Positions 7,946-16,420 of a stretch of DNA of 64,000 bases are shown here, piece by piece. The stretch lies in NCBI GenBank assembly GCA_963812775.1, contig CAWEWH010000009.1, positions 1 through 64,000 on the forward strand, written 5' to 3'. The translations under genes were made by a program, and so were the position numbers. Every line of letters starts with the position of its first letter. Within the stretch, counting starts at the first letter, position 1. The notes beneath the pieces are model-generated. The model saw only the letters and a program-made list of their open reading frames with translations, did not search any database and was not told the origin of the DNA. Source of the DNA: CAWEWH01 sp963812775 (GTDB taxonomy: Bacteria > Pseudomonadota > Alphaproteobacteria > Rhizobiales > Beijerinckiaceae).

Positions 7946-8386
7946 ATGGCCCTCAAGGTCGAGCTCAAGCCGAGCGAGCGCATCATCATCGGCACTGTCA
8001 TCGTCCGCAACGACGACCAGCGCACGCGCCTGTTCATCGAAGGCGAGGCGCCGATCCTGCGCGAGAAGGACATCCTCACGCCGAAAACGGCCGATACGCC
8101 GGCCAAGAAAGTCTATCTGGCGCTGCAATTGATGTATCTGACGCAAGACATCCATAAGCATCACAAGATGTACTTCGAGCTGGCGCAGGAGTTCCTGGCC
8201 GCGGCGCCCAGCGCGCTGACGCTGGTTGCGGAGATCAATAACCGCATCTTAAACGACGAGCTCTATAAGGCCTTGAAGGCCGCCAAGAGGCTGATTGTCT
8301 ACGAAGGGGAGCTGATCGCTCATGCAACACGCGGCGAACGCGTACGCAAAGGTCGCAAAGACGACCCAATCGGGACGGGAGCTTGA
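7946..8386 (+). CDS. flbT: Flagellin mRNA regulator FlbT, 146 aa
   Basis: FlbT in alphaproteobacteria binds flagellin mRNA leaders and controls their stability and translation. The sequence is typical: MALKVELKPSERIIIGTVIV, RTRLFIEGEAPILREKDIL, then the helical part VYLALQLMYLTQDIHKHH. Start ATG 7946 follows GGAG. It lies 40 bases after flagellin and its last 65 bases overlap the start of flaF, which implies coupled translation. The C-terminal residues after YEGELIAHATRGER are encoded in this overlap. Confidence 0.93.
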   Translation: MALKVELKPSERIIIGTVIVRNDDQRTRLFIEGEAPILREKDILTPKTADTPAKKVYLALQLMYLTQDIHKHHKMYFELAQEFLAAAPSALTLVAEINNRILNDELYKALKAAKRLIVYEGELIAHATRGERVRKGRKDDPIGTGA

Positions 8387-8693
8387 AGCCGCCGTCCTGA
8401 TGAACGCGGCTACCCGCCTGCAAGGCATCCGCGAGAACTGGGACAAGCGGCAAGGCGAGCTCGGCGACGCTCTCACCTACAATCGTAAGCTCTGGACCGT
8501 CCTCGTCACCTCGGTGACGCGGCCGGAGAATCCGCTGCCGCAGCCGATCAAGCACAACATCATGACGCTCGGCATGTTCATCTTCAGCCACACCCTCGAC
8601 GTGTTGATCGAGCCGAAGCCCGAGCGGCTCGGTGTCCTGATCAACATCAATCGCGAGCTGGCGGCCGGCCTGCGCGCCAGCGACGCGGCCTAG
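8322..8693 (+). CDS. flaF: Flagellar biosynthesis regulator FlaF, 123 aa
   Basis: FlaF acts with FlbT and flagellin to permit flagellin synthesis and secretion in alphaproteobacteria. Typical features are the N-terminal ANAYAKVAKTTQSGRELEA and the helix LWTVLVTSVTRPENPLPQ followed by SLAxF-like region HTLDVLIEPKPERL. ATG 8322 lies inside the end of flbT in another frame. It is convergent with flgL, with 36 bases between stops. Confidence 0.93.
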   Translation: MQHAANAYAKVAKTTQSGRELEAAVLMNAATRLQGIRENWDKRQGELGDALTYNRKLWTVLVTSVTRPENPLPQPIKHNIMTLGMFIFSHTLDVLIEPKPERLGVLININRELAAGLRASDAA

Positions 8694-8729
8694 TCCTTCC
8701 CGTTTGCGCGCCGCATGCGCAGTCCTGGC

Positions 8730-10244
8730 TTACAGATAATTCGTGAGCGACAATTGCGACAGGATCGCCGTTGTCTGGTAGCTCGCCTGCAGCCGCGTCT
8801 GCAGCGCCAGGATGGCGGCGGCCACCTGCTCGCTCGAAGCGTTCTCGACATCGTCGACCCCGCTCTGCAGCAATGACGCGGTGGTCTTGTTGCGCTCTTT
8901 GGCATTGCCGATGGTCGCCGTGGCGAGCGCCAGTTCCGTTGCGATCTCCTCGACCGACTGCGTGCCGTTCGGGAAGCTGAGCTTGGTGTTCACTCGATCC
9001 GACACCGCCGCGTAGGTCGGCTCACTGTTCGGATCGGTGGCCGAGAAGGTCAGCGATGCCAGGATGCCGAACTGGGCGAGCATGTCGCGGAAGGCTTGCT
9101 CGTTCGCCTGCGATCCGGTCGCCACCGTTTGCGTCACGTCGACCCGCACTGGTGCCGTGCCACGCGCCGTCACCGACGTATCGTCACCCTTGTACCAGAT
9201 GACCGTGTTGGCGGCAGTGCCGGCGATCGTCGTCGTCGCCGTGTCGAACGGCGGGCCATTGACGCGCAGCGGCGGATTGCTGAGCGAGCCGGCGAAGAAA
9301 TCCGCAGCCGCCACTTCGGCCGAGGCGGCCTTGAGCGAGGTTGCCGCGAGCTTGCCGACCTCCGTCTGCAACAGCGCCGCGAGGTTGGCGGCGGTGGCGT
9401 TGGGGGTCGGACCGATCTGGAAGGCCTTCTCGGCGCTCAACGGATTGATGGTCGTGCGGGCCACGAGGTCGAGCCTCTCCTGCGTGCCGTCGGGCAGATT
9501 GAGCACGACATGCACCGCGTCGCCGTCGGAAGGCTGCAGCGTCACGTCGAAGGCGGCGCTCGCCGGCGGCCCCGCCGCATAGGTGGCCGTGATGTTGCCG
9601 CCGTCCGCCGAGGCGCCGGCGATCTTGAAGCCGAACGGCAAGCCGGCCAGCTGTTCGGCCAGCGTCACGTTGGCGGCGACGTTGGTCAGGTTGAGGCGGC
9701 CGAGGCCGTTGGCGCCGAAGTCGGCCTGGGTGCGTTCGCTGATGAGCCGTTTCAGGCCGGCATGCGTCGTGTCGCCCTCGAGGATGAGCTCGTAGCTCTC
9801 CACCGGCTTGGTGTCGGTGGCACGGCCCGAGAAGATGTAGCGCCCCGCAACATCGCTGTTGAGGATGTCGATCATCTCCTTGAGGCTTTCCTGGCCGATG
9901 CGCTGACCGATCGTCAGCCCGTCGGTGCCGGGCGTGAAGTCCGATTGCAGTGCCGTTGCCTTGCCGTCGCGCGCCAGCTTGGCGATGGATTCGAGGCTCT
10001 GGTTCATCAGCGACAGGCGCACATTGGCGCTTTGGATGTTGTTCTGGAATCCCTCGATCGTGGCGAGGCGCGCCCGGAAGTCGAGGGCGATGCGGCGGCC
10101 AAAGCCGAGGCCGCCGAAGCTCTCCGATTTCTTGCCGGTCGAAAGCTGCCGCTGCAGATCTTCGAGCTGCGCGCGCAGGCTGACGAACATGTTGCCCGTC
10201 GTGCGTGACGAGATCAGACCCGGGCCAAACGCATCGATGCTCAT
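8730..10244 (-). CDS. flgL: Flagellar hook-filament junction protein FlgL (HAP3), 504 aa
   Basis: Joins the hook-associated FlgK to the first flagellin subunits. The N-terminus (LISSRTTGNMFVSLRAQLEDLQRQLSTGKKSE in parts) and C-terminus (QTRLQASYQTTAILSQLSLTNYL in parts) have the flagellin-like helices seen in FlgL. At 504 residues it is longer than enteric FlgL (about 320), with a Thr/Ala-rich insert in the middle, as is common in alphaproteobacteria. It begins 13 bases after flgK stops, so flgK-flgL are one unit. Confidence 0.92.
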   Translation of the reverse strand: MSIDAFGPGLISSRTTGNMFVSLRAQLEDLQRQLSTGKKSESFGGLGFGRRIALDFRARLATIEGFQNNIQSANVRLSLMNQSLESIAKLARDGKATALQSDFTPGTDGLTIGQRIGQESLKEMIDILNSDVAGRYIFSGRATDTKPVESYELILEGDTTHAGLKRLISERTQADFGANGLGRLNLTNVAANVTLAEQLAGLPFGFKIAGASADGGNITATYAAGPPASAAFDVTLQPSDGDAVHVVLNLPDGTQERLDLVARTTINPLSAEKAFQIGPTPNATAANLAALLQTEVGKLAATSLKAASAEVAAADFFAGSLSNPPLRVNGPPFDTATTTIAGTAANTVIWYKGDDTSVTARGTAPVRVDVTQTVATGSQANEQAFRDMLAQFGILASLTFSATDPNSEPTYAAVSDRVNTKLSFPNGTQSVEEIATELALATATIGNAKERNKTTASLLQSGVDDVENASSEQVAAAILALQTRLQASYQTTAILSQLSLTNYL

Positions 10245-10257
10245 CCTTCAACTCCTG

Positions 10258-12126
10258 TTATAGTCTGAGCAGCAGGTCCATCATCTCTTTCGTCGCCGTG
10301 ATCACACGCGCATTGGCCGCGTAGGCCGTCTGCAAGGTGACAAGGTTCGCCAGCTCGCGGTCGACGTTGACGCCGGCCATCTCGGCAAAACGCTGTTGCA
10401 GCGACGCCAGAACGATGCTCTGGCCCTCGTTCAGGCTCTCCGCGTTTTGCGCGTTGGCGCCCTGCGTCTCGACGATGCGCCGGGCGAAATCGGTGACCGT
10501 GCCGCCATACGGCGCGGCGGTGCCGCCGATGCCGCTTTCCGGCGCGAACAGGCGGCTGCCGGTGGTCAGCGCATCGAGCAGATGCTGCGGTCGGCTCGGA
10601 TCGCCGGCGAGTGTCGTAGCCGCGAAGGCGACGAGCTTCGATGGATCGGCGGTGAGCGCCGGATTCAGCACGATGCGTTGCGCGAAGCCGAGCGTCTGAG
10701 GTCCGCCCTCGAACGAGCCCGTGAACGGCGCGCCGTTGAGGCCGCCGTCGACGAAGAACGGCAGCTGGACATTGCCGCTCTGCAATGTCGTGACGGTGAT
10801 CTTGGCCGAAAGCCCGGTCACGTCGGTGGTGTTGCCGGCGCCGTCGTCGACGATACGGATCGTGCTGCCGCCCGGATTGCTTGCCACGAGGTCGGCGCCG
10901 AGCGACGTGAAGGCCGACTGCATCTGGGTCGCGGCCGCCGCGAAGCCGCCGCTGAACGAAATGCCGAACACCCGGTCGTTGGGGTCGGCCGTCGCCGTGT
11001 TGGCGAGCGGCAGCTGGCTCGGGTCTTCGACGCGAACGAAGGACACGCGGTGGGGCGTGCCGGCCGGTGTGTCGATATAGTCGAGGGTGATGACGTTGCC
11101 GTTCTGCAGGCCGGTCAGGTCGACGTCGAAGCCGGCCGGCGGGCCGGCCACATTGGTTCCCGCCTGCGTGCGGTCGGAGAGCGCGCCGGCGAGTGCGGCG
11201 GCAAGCTGGTCGAGCTGCACCTGCGCCTGCACGAGAGTCTTGTCGCGCAGCTCGACGAGGCCAGCTATCTCGCCGGAGCGGATAAGGTTGGTGGCGAGGA
11301 TGTCGAGGCTGCCTCCGGAGGCGTCCACAACCGTGATGGTGCCGACGGTGCGCTTGGTCGGGTCCTTGTCGTAGAGTGACTGCGGCCCGAGGCTGTTGCG
11401 CGCGTCGAAGTTCAGCCTCACCGAGGCGACGCCGTCGAACAGCGCCAAGCCGCCGATGGTGACGATGCTGATGGAACCGTTGTCGAGCAGCGTGGTGCGC
11501 ACATCGAACAGCTTCGACAGGCCGTCGACGATCTGGTCGCGCTGGTCGAGCAGCGCTGCGCTGTTGGTGTTGCCGCCCAGGATGCGGTCGTTCACCTGCT
11601 GCAGCTGCGCCAACAGATCGTTGGCCTGGCGCACGTTGCTGGCGATCGCCTGCTCGGCATTCGTGCGCATCGTCTGAATTTGCTGCGACAGCCCGTTGAG
11701 CTGGGCGGCGAGGTTCGAGGCCCCGGCCAGCGCCGCCGTGCGCGTCGTGAACGAGCTCGGGTCGTTGACGAGGCCCTGCAGCGACTGCGTGAAGTTGTTC
11801 AGGGTCGTGTCGAGCGCCGATTCGCTGCCCGGCGCACCGAACAGCAGGTCGAGCTGCGACATGTAGTTGGCCCTGATATCTGTATAGGCGGCGCCGGCGT
11901 TTTCCAACCTGAGCTGACGCTGCACGAGGACGTCGAGCATGCGCTGCACGGCGCCGGTCCTGACGCCTGTCGTGGTGTTGCCGGATACTTCCTGCGACAG
12001 CGGCAGCGTGCGCCGTGTGTAGCCGACCGAGTCGGCATTGGCGATGTTCTGCGACGTGATGTCGACGCCGGCCTGCGTGGCCCTGAGCCCGCTCAACGCC
12101 GACTGCAATGCCTGCATTACGCCCAT
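10258..12126 (-). CDS. flgK: Flagellar hook-associated protein FlgK (HAP1), 622 aa
   Basis: First junction protein on top of the hook. The N-terminal rod/hook signature is clear: LQSALSGLRATQAGVDITSQNIANADSVGYTRR in parts, ANADSVGYTRR being the flagellar rod motif. The C-terminus (VNVDRELANLVTLQTAYAANARVI) is also typical of the FlgK/FlgE class. It lies 45 bases downstream of flgE stop and upstream of flgL, in the same direction. Confidence 0.94.
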   Translation of the reverse strand: MGVMQALQSALSGLRATQAGVDITSQNIANADSVGYTRRTLPLSQEVSGNTTTGVRTGAVQRMLDVLVQRQLRLENAGAAYTDIRANYMSQLDLLFGAPGSESALDTTLNNFTQSLQGLVNDPSSFTTRTAALAGASNLAAQLNGLSQQIQTMRTNAEQAIASNVRQANDLLAQLQQVNDRILGGNTNSAALLDQRDQIVDGLSKLFDVRTTLLDNGSISIVTIGGLALFDGVASVRLNFDARNSLGPQSLYDKDPTKRTVGTITVVDASGGSLDILATNLIRSGEIAGLVELRDKTLVQAQVQLDQLAAALAGALSDRTQAGTNVAGPPAGFDVDLTGLQNGNVITLDYIDTPAGTPHRVSFVRVEDPSQLPLANTATADPNDRVFGISFSGGFAAAATQMQSAFTSLGADLVASNPGGSTIRIVDDGAGNTTDVTGLSAKITVTTLQSGNVQLPFFVDGGLNGAPFTGSFEGGPQTLGFAQRIVLNPALTADPSKLVAFAATTLAGDPSRPQHLLDALTTGSRLFAPESGIGGTAAPYGGTVTDFARRIVETQGANAQNAESLNEGQSIVLASLQQRFAEMAGVNVDRELANLVTLQTAYAANARVITATKEMMDLLLRL

Positions 12127-12170
12127 TGTCGCCTCGCTACGCTGTGCTTATCGAAAGCCGCCCGCGCTCC

Positions 12171-13544
12171 TCACCGGATGATGTTGATCACGTCCTGCAG
12201 CATCTGCTGCGCCGTCGTCATCACGCGCGTATTGGCCGAGTAGGCCTGCTGGGTGATGATGAGCTTGGCGAATTCGTCGGCGATGTCGGTATTGGAGCCC
12301 TCCACCGAGCCGCCGATCAGCGTGGCGCTGTTGAGGCCGTAGATCGGCTGGCCCGATTCCAACGTCTGCCCGAAGGCGCCGCCATTGAGGCGCTTCAGCG
12401 AGTTGGGGGCGCTGAAATTGGCGATGGAGATTTCGGCGAGCGCGACAACTTGGCCGTTGGTGTAACTGCCGGAGATGCGTCCGCCGCTGGTGATGGAGAT
12501 CGAGTTGAGCTGGCCGGACGCGAAGCCGTCCTGGCGCACCGTTGAGGCGTTCACCTGTCCGTTCGGGTCGGCGAACTGCGTCAGCCCGGTGCCGCCGAAG
12601 GCGATGTCGACGGAGCCGACCGTCGTGCCGTTCACCGCCAGGGCCGGGATGTTGATGGTCTGGGCGGAAGTGAGCTGGCCCGATGAGCTGAAGGTCACGT
12701 CACTGCCGACGTTGCGCCACGCGACCTGGGCGCCCGTCGCATTGGCGTTCTCGAGATAGAACAGGTTCCAGGTATCGGTTCCGCCATAGGTGGTGGCGTC
12801 GATCTTGGCCCAGCGCAGCTGCAGGCTGACCGGAGCGCCCACGTCGTTGTAGACGGTGAGCGCGCCGCCCGAGATCGACTCGTTGAGGAAGACGTTCACG
12901 TCGGTAGCCACCACCGTGTTGCTGCCGCCGGTCGTGGGATCGGTGCCGAAGTCGGCCGGGTCGAGCAGTTCCGATTGCGGCACGGCCTGATCGGCATTGC
13001 CGGTCTTCGGGAAGCTCGCCAGGTTGGCGTTGTAGGTGACGATGTTGGTCTTCTGCGCCGGAATCGGGACGTTGGAGAGCTGAATGACGCCGGAGGCGGA
13101 GCCGAGCACTTGGCCGGTCACCGGGTCGATTGACGAGCCCTTGAGGTAGAAGCCGGCGCCGTTGACCAGGAAGCCGTCCTTGTCGAGCTGGAAGTCACCG
13201 GCCCGCGTGTAGATGTCGACGCCTGAGAACACCGGCACGTTGTTGGCGAAGCCGTTGGAGGCTTGCACCACGAAGAAGCCCTGGCCCGAAATGGCGATAT
13301 TGGTGCCCACCCCGGTCGACTGCAGATTTCCCTGCAAGGTATTGGTGCCGCGGGAGAAGGCCGCGACCGAGCCCGCAACGGCCTGGCGCGGCGGCAATTC
13401 CGGCAGGAGGTCGATGAAACCGGTGTCGACCCGCTTGAAGCCAACCGTCTGCGAATTGGCGATGTTGCCCGACACATTTTCGAGCGCGTAGGACTGCGCC
13501 TGCAGGCCCGACACGGCCGTCAGCATGGCACCGAAAACACCCAT
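12171..13544 (-). CDS. flgE: Flagellar hook protein FlgE, 457 aa
   Basis: Structural protein of the hook. The rod signature MLTAVSGLQAQSYALENVSG and NIANSQTVGFKR at the N-terminus and AKLIITQQAYSANTRVMTTA at the C-terminus are diagnostic, with the FlgE-type ISGQGFFVVQ between. Start at ATG 13544 is chosen for AAGGAGG six bases upstream, although the frame is open further 5'. Gene order flgE-flgK-flgL with flagellin on the other side is common in Hyphomicrobiales. Confidence 0.94.
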   Translation of the reverse strand: MGVFGAMLTAVSGLQAQSYALENVSGNIANSQTVGFKRVDTGFIDLLPELPPRQAVAGSVAAFSRGTNTLQGNLQSTGVGTNIAISGQGFFVVQASNGFANNVPVFSGVDIYTRAGDFQLDKDGFLVNGAGFYLKGSSIDPVTGQVLGSASGVIQLSNVPIPAQKTNIVTYNANLASFPKTGNADQAVPQSELLDPADFGTDPTTGGSNTVVATDVNVFLNESISGGALTVYNDVGAPVSLQLRWAKIDATTYGGTDTWNLFYLENANATGAQVAWRNVGSDVTFSSSGQLTSAQTINIPALAVNGTTVGSVDIAFGGTGLTQFADPNGQVNASTVRQDGFASGQLNSISITSGGRISGSYTNGQVVALAEISIANFSAPNSLKRLNGGAFGQTLESGQPIYGLNSATLIGGSVEGSNTDIADEFAKLIITQQAYSANTRVMTTAQQMLQDVINIIR

Positions 13545-13783
13545 TACCAGCCTCCTTGACCGCCGCTTCAGTGGCCGGCGGACACACAAACCCGGAGAAG
13601 GCCTGCGCAACCTCCATGCCAACGGAAAAGCCTGAAGAATCCTTGATTTGATTAGGCTCGATTCGCCCCAACCGGGCCGAAATGGCCGGGCCGACAGGGC
13701 CCCCAGGCAAGTTCTGCCGGGCCGAGGAACGCCCCGAGGGCGGCCGCATTTGTCGTTGGTTGCAAGCGAGCGGGAGGATGCCC

Positions 13784-14212
13784 ATGCTTTTCGGCCAAGC
13801 CGCCTTCATGACCGCAGCCTTGTTCGCCGGCGCGGCCTTCTATGTCAGCGCCGTCGAGCATCCGGCCCGGATGACCCTCGACCCCAAGAGCGCGCTTACC
13901 CAATGGAAACCCAGCTACGAGCGTGGCGCCGTGATGCAGGCGAGCCTCGCGGCGATCTCCGGCGGGCTTGGTCTGCTGGCGGCCTGGATGGCCCGGGATT
14001 GGCGCTGGCTCGTCGGCGCTGCCCTTATCCTGGCGCCGTGGCCCTACACGATGCTCGGCATCATGCCGACCAACCGCCTCCTGAAGGCGGCGGCCCCCGA
14101 CAGCGCCGGGGCCGAGACCCGCGCCAAGCTTGAGACGTGGGGTCGCCTGCATGCCGGCCGGACCGCCCTCGGTGTAGCCGCCATGCTCGCCTATCTGTGG
14201 GCGCTGAACTGA
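13784..14212 (+). CDS. DUF1772 (anthrone-oxygenase-like) membrane protein, about 142 aa
   Basis: Four predicted hydrophobic segments (FMTAALFAGAAFYVS, SLAAISGGLGLLAAW, WLVGAALILAPWPYTM, LGVAAMLAYLWAL) and the EHPARM motif after the first segment fit the DUF1772 family, whose members are small membrane proteins with weak similarity to fungal anthrone oxygenase. GGAGG lies six bases before ATG 13784; ATG 13778 is also possible but too close to it. It is divergent from flgE with 239 bases between starts. Confidence 0.75.
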   Translation: MLFGQAAFMTAALFAGAAFYVSAVEHPARMTLDPKSALTQWKPSYERGAVMQASLAAISGGLGLLAAWMARDWRWLVGAALILAPWPYTMLGIMPTNRLLKAAAPDSAGAETRAKLETWGRLHAGRTALGVAAMLAYLWALN

Positions 14213-14303
14213 CGCCAGCCGAAACCATGCGCAAACAGCTTGAGGCCGCGCCGCTAACCCCCTCGGCCGACTCACGATCTTGCGGCGACCGCGCCCCGGC
14301 TCA

Positions 14304-14525
14304 TCAGCCTCCCGCGTCCAAGCCGGGGGCGAGCTCTCCGGCATCGCCGGGAACAGCGCTGAGCCCATGCCTGCTGCGCTGATGCAATTGCAGCAGCGCG
14401 TCGATCATCTGGTTCGGCATCGGCTGTTTCAGCGATATGTCGAGTTCCTGCCGCAGCTCGCCCGCGAGCCCGGCGGCTGTGGCCGAAACATCGAACAGGC
14501 CTACTGACAGCCTCGGCTCTTGCAT
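14304..14525 (-). CDS. Small acidic/helical ORF, 73 aa, weakly NepR-like
   Basis: The 14213-14664 gap holds one plausible minus-strand ORF. Its residues 20-50 read AGLAGELRQELDISLKQPMPNQMIDALLQL, which recalls the core of the anti-sigma factor NepR (helix, then QPVPDRFLDLLxxL). NepR binds the anti-anti-sigma PhyR in the alphaproteobacterial general stress response. No PhyR, EcfG or PhyK gene is nearby, and no good Shine-Dalgarno precedes the ATG, so this is a resemblance only. The rest of the gap shows nothing recognisable. Confidence 0.35.
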   Translation of the reverse strand: MQEPRLSVGLFDVSATAAGLAGELRQELDISLKQPMPNQMIDALLQLHQRSRHGLSAVPGDAGELAPGLDAGG

Positions 14526-14664
14526 GACGTTGCTCGGACGGTTGCGCTTGCCTCTGCGGCTTGTAACGAAGACATCGGCCGCGGGTTCGGCGCGAGCGGC
14601 GCCTCTTGCGGCTTAGAGTTTCCGAGGCGTTACCGCCAATGCCCAAATGAGTGGAGTGACTTCG

Positions 14665-15399
14665 ATGCGAGACCTCAAGAACGCCGTGGCCCTCGTCACC
14701 GGCGCGAGCCGCGGCATCGGCAAGGGCATCGCGTGTGCCTTGGCGCGCGCCGGCGCCCACGTGGCGGTGAACTATGTCAGCCGCGCCGATGACGCGGCCG
14801 CGGTGGTCGCCGAGATCGCCGCCCTGGGCTCCAAGGCGATCGCGGTCAGGGCCGACGTGTCCCGGTCAGGGGAGGTCGACAAGCTGGTGGCCGAGGTGAA
14901 GGCCGGACTCGGTCCAATCTCCATCCTGGTGAACAATGCCGGCATCCTTGGCACCCTCGACCCCGACGAAATCGACGAAGCCGAATGGGACAAGGTGATC
15001 GACACCAACCTGAAGTCGGCCTTCCTGGTGACCCGGGCGGCGCTGCCGCAGATGCTCGGCCGGCCGTGGGGCAGCATCCTCAACCTGTCGTCGGTGGCGG
15101 CCCAGACGGGCGGCGCCACGGGGCTGCACTATGCCGTCTCGAAAGCCGGCCTGATCGGCCTCACGCATTCCTATGCCAGGCAGCTGTTCGCCAAGGGCAT
15201 CAACGTCAACGCCATCGCGCCGGCCCTCGTCGAGACCGACATGGTCACGTCCGGCCTGCGCGCCGATCCGCGGCGCATTCCCATCGGCCGTTTCGGCACG
15301 CTCGAGGAAGCGGGCGAGACAGCGGTCTTGCTTGTGCGCAACGGCTACATGACCGGCCAGACCCTCAACCTCAACGGCGGCCTCCATATGAGTTCGTGA
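14665..15399 (+). CDS. Short-chain dehydrogenase/reductase, FabG-like, 244 aa
   Basis: Classical SDR with the cofactor motif TGASRGIG at residues 12-19, NNAG at 90-93, and catalytic Ser143, Tyr156 and Lys160. NADP(H) preference is suggested by Arg in the first loop but not certain. Substrate unknown; 3-oxoacyl-ACP reductases and sugar alcohol dehydrogenases share this form. Start ATG 14665 has GTGGAG eight bases upstream; an in-frame ATG at 14647 lacks it. The gene is convergent with the HxlR regulator, 15 bases apart. Confidence 0.88.
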   Translation: MRDLKNAVALVTGASRGIGKGIACALARAGAHVAVNYVSRADDAAAVVAEIAALGSKAIAVRADVSRSGEVDKLVAEVKAGLGPISILVNNAGILGTLDPDEIDEAEWDKVIDTNLKSAFLVTRAALPQMLGRPWGSILNLSSVAAQTGGATGLHYAVSKAGLIGLTHSYARQLFAKGINVNAIAPALVETDMVTSGLRADPRRIPIGRFGTLEEAGETAVLLVRNGYMTGQTLNLNGGLHMSS

Positions 15400-15414
15400 A
15401 CGTGGGCGATAGAT

Positions 15415-15750
15415 TCACTGCTCCCGCCGCAGCCCCCTCGCCCATGCCTCCGCCCAGCCCGTCAGCGGTGCGATGGCGGCGGTGAGATCGGCTCCAAGCG
15501 GCGTGAGACCGTAGCCGTCGCGTGCCGCGACAAGGCCGGCCCCGCGCATCTCCTTGAGGCGCGCGTTCACTGTCGCCGGATTGAGTTCGGCGGCCGCCAC
15601 CAGGGCCCGAAAGGTCAGCCGCCGGCCCTCGCGCAATTCCCAAACGATACGCAGCGCGCCACGCCGGCCCAACAGATCGAGGGCCGCCATGATGGGCCGC
15701 CCTGTTCGCGATCCGCGGACCGCTTGGCCGGGCCTCGGCTGCCGCGCCAT
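15415..15750 (-). CDS. HxlR-family winged-helix regulator, 111 aa
   Basis: Single winged helix-turn-helix: LDLLGRRGALRIVWELREGR, then LTFRALVAAAELNPATVNARLKEM as the HTH, and LVAARDGYGLTPLGADL as wing. HxlR proteins are dimeric repressors or activators that often respond to aldehydes or quinones. It lies head to head with an AhpD-like gene, and the intergenic region carries two identical palindromes (15762-15796), so it very likely controls itself and that gene. Confidence 0.85.
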   Translation of the reverse strand: MARQPRPGQAVRGSRTGRPIMAALDLLGRRGALRIVWELREGRRLTFRALVAAAELNPATVNARLKEMRGAGLVAARDGYGLTPLGADLTAAIAPLTGWAEAWARGLRREQ

Positions 15751-15761
15751 GGTCGCTCCTT

Positions 15762-15796
15762 GCTATGTTTTCCATAGCCGCTATGTTTCCCATAGC
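15762..15796. promoter_or_regulatory. Twin operator GCTATG-N5-CATAGC
   Basis: Two 17-bp palindromes with identical arms: GCTATG/CATAGC at 15762-15778 and at 15780-15796, set 18 bp apart. They lie in the divergent region between the HxlR gene (start 15750) and the AhpD-like gene (start 15815). This is the expected position and form of binding sites for a dimeric regulator. Confidence 0.8.
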
Positions 15797-15814
15797 AACA
15801 TGGGAGCGTTCTTC

Positions 15815-16390
15815 ATGCAATCGCGCATCCGGCCGCAAGAACCGCCCTACGCGCCCTCCGTGCAGGAGCGGCTCGATCGGCTTACCCCGCCCGGCGCCAT
15901 TCCGCTCTTACTGTTCAGGGTCATGGCCCGCGACGAGCGCCTCGCATCGCGGTTCTTTGGAGGGGGGCTCTTGGATCCCGGTCACCTGACGTTACGAGAG
16001 CGCGAGATTGTCATTCTTCGCACCTGCGCCCGCCACGGCTCGGAATACGAATGGGGCGTCCACGTCTCGTATTTCGCCGCAAGGGCGAAATTCACCGAGC
16101 AGCAAGTCCAGGCAACCGTGACGGGCGACGCCAAGGACGCGGTCTGGTCCCCACGCGAGGCGCTGTTGCTCCGGCTTGCCGACGCCTTGGCGGCGAGCAC
16201 GCGCATCGACGATAGCCTATGGCAATCCTTGCACGCCGAGTTTTCCGAAGAAGCGTTACTCGAGCTTTTGCTGCTGACCGGCTTCTACCGGACCGTCAGC
16301 ACGCTCACAAATAGCCTCGAGCTCGCCCTTGAGGAGAAGGCTGCACGCTTCCCGCACGCTGCTGAATCACGGACGCAAGTACGCCGCTGA
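15815..16390 (+). CDS. Carboxymuconolactone decarboxylase/AhpD-like protein, 191 aa
   Basis: The AhpD/CMD fold is suggested by LTLREREIVILRTCARHGSEYEWGVHVSYF in parts, where an acidic-Tyr-Glu-Trp-x-x-H stretch replaces the CxxC-xxxH of peroxidase-type AhpD. This form, with EYEWGVH, is the non-redox subfamily common in alphaproteobacteria. Start ATG 15815 has GGGAG eight bases upstream; an ATG at 15800 overlaps the operator. Likely target of the divergent HxlR regulator. Substrate unknown. Confidence 0.82.
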   Translation: MQSRIRPQEPPYAPSVQERLDRLTPPGAIPLLLFRVMARDERLASRFFGGGLLDPGHLTLREREIVILRTCARHGSEYEWGVHVSYFAARAKFTEQQVQATVTGDAKDAVWSPREALLLRLADALAASTRIDDSLWQSLHAEFSEEALLELLLLTGFYRTVSTLTNSLELALEEKAARFPHAAESRTQVRR

Positions 16391-16420
16391 AGGTGCTGCG
16401 GCGATTCAAGAATGCGAGTT

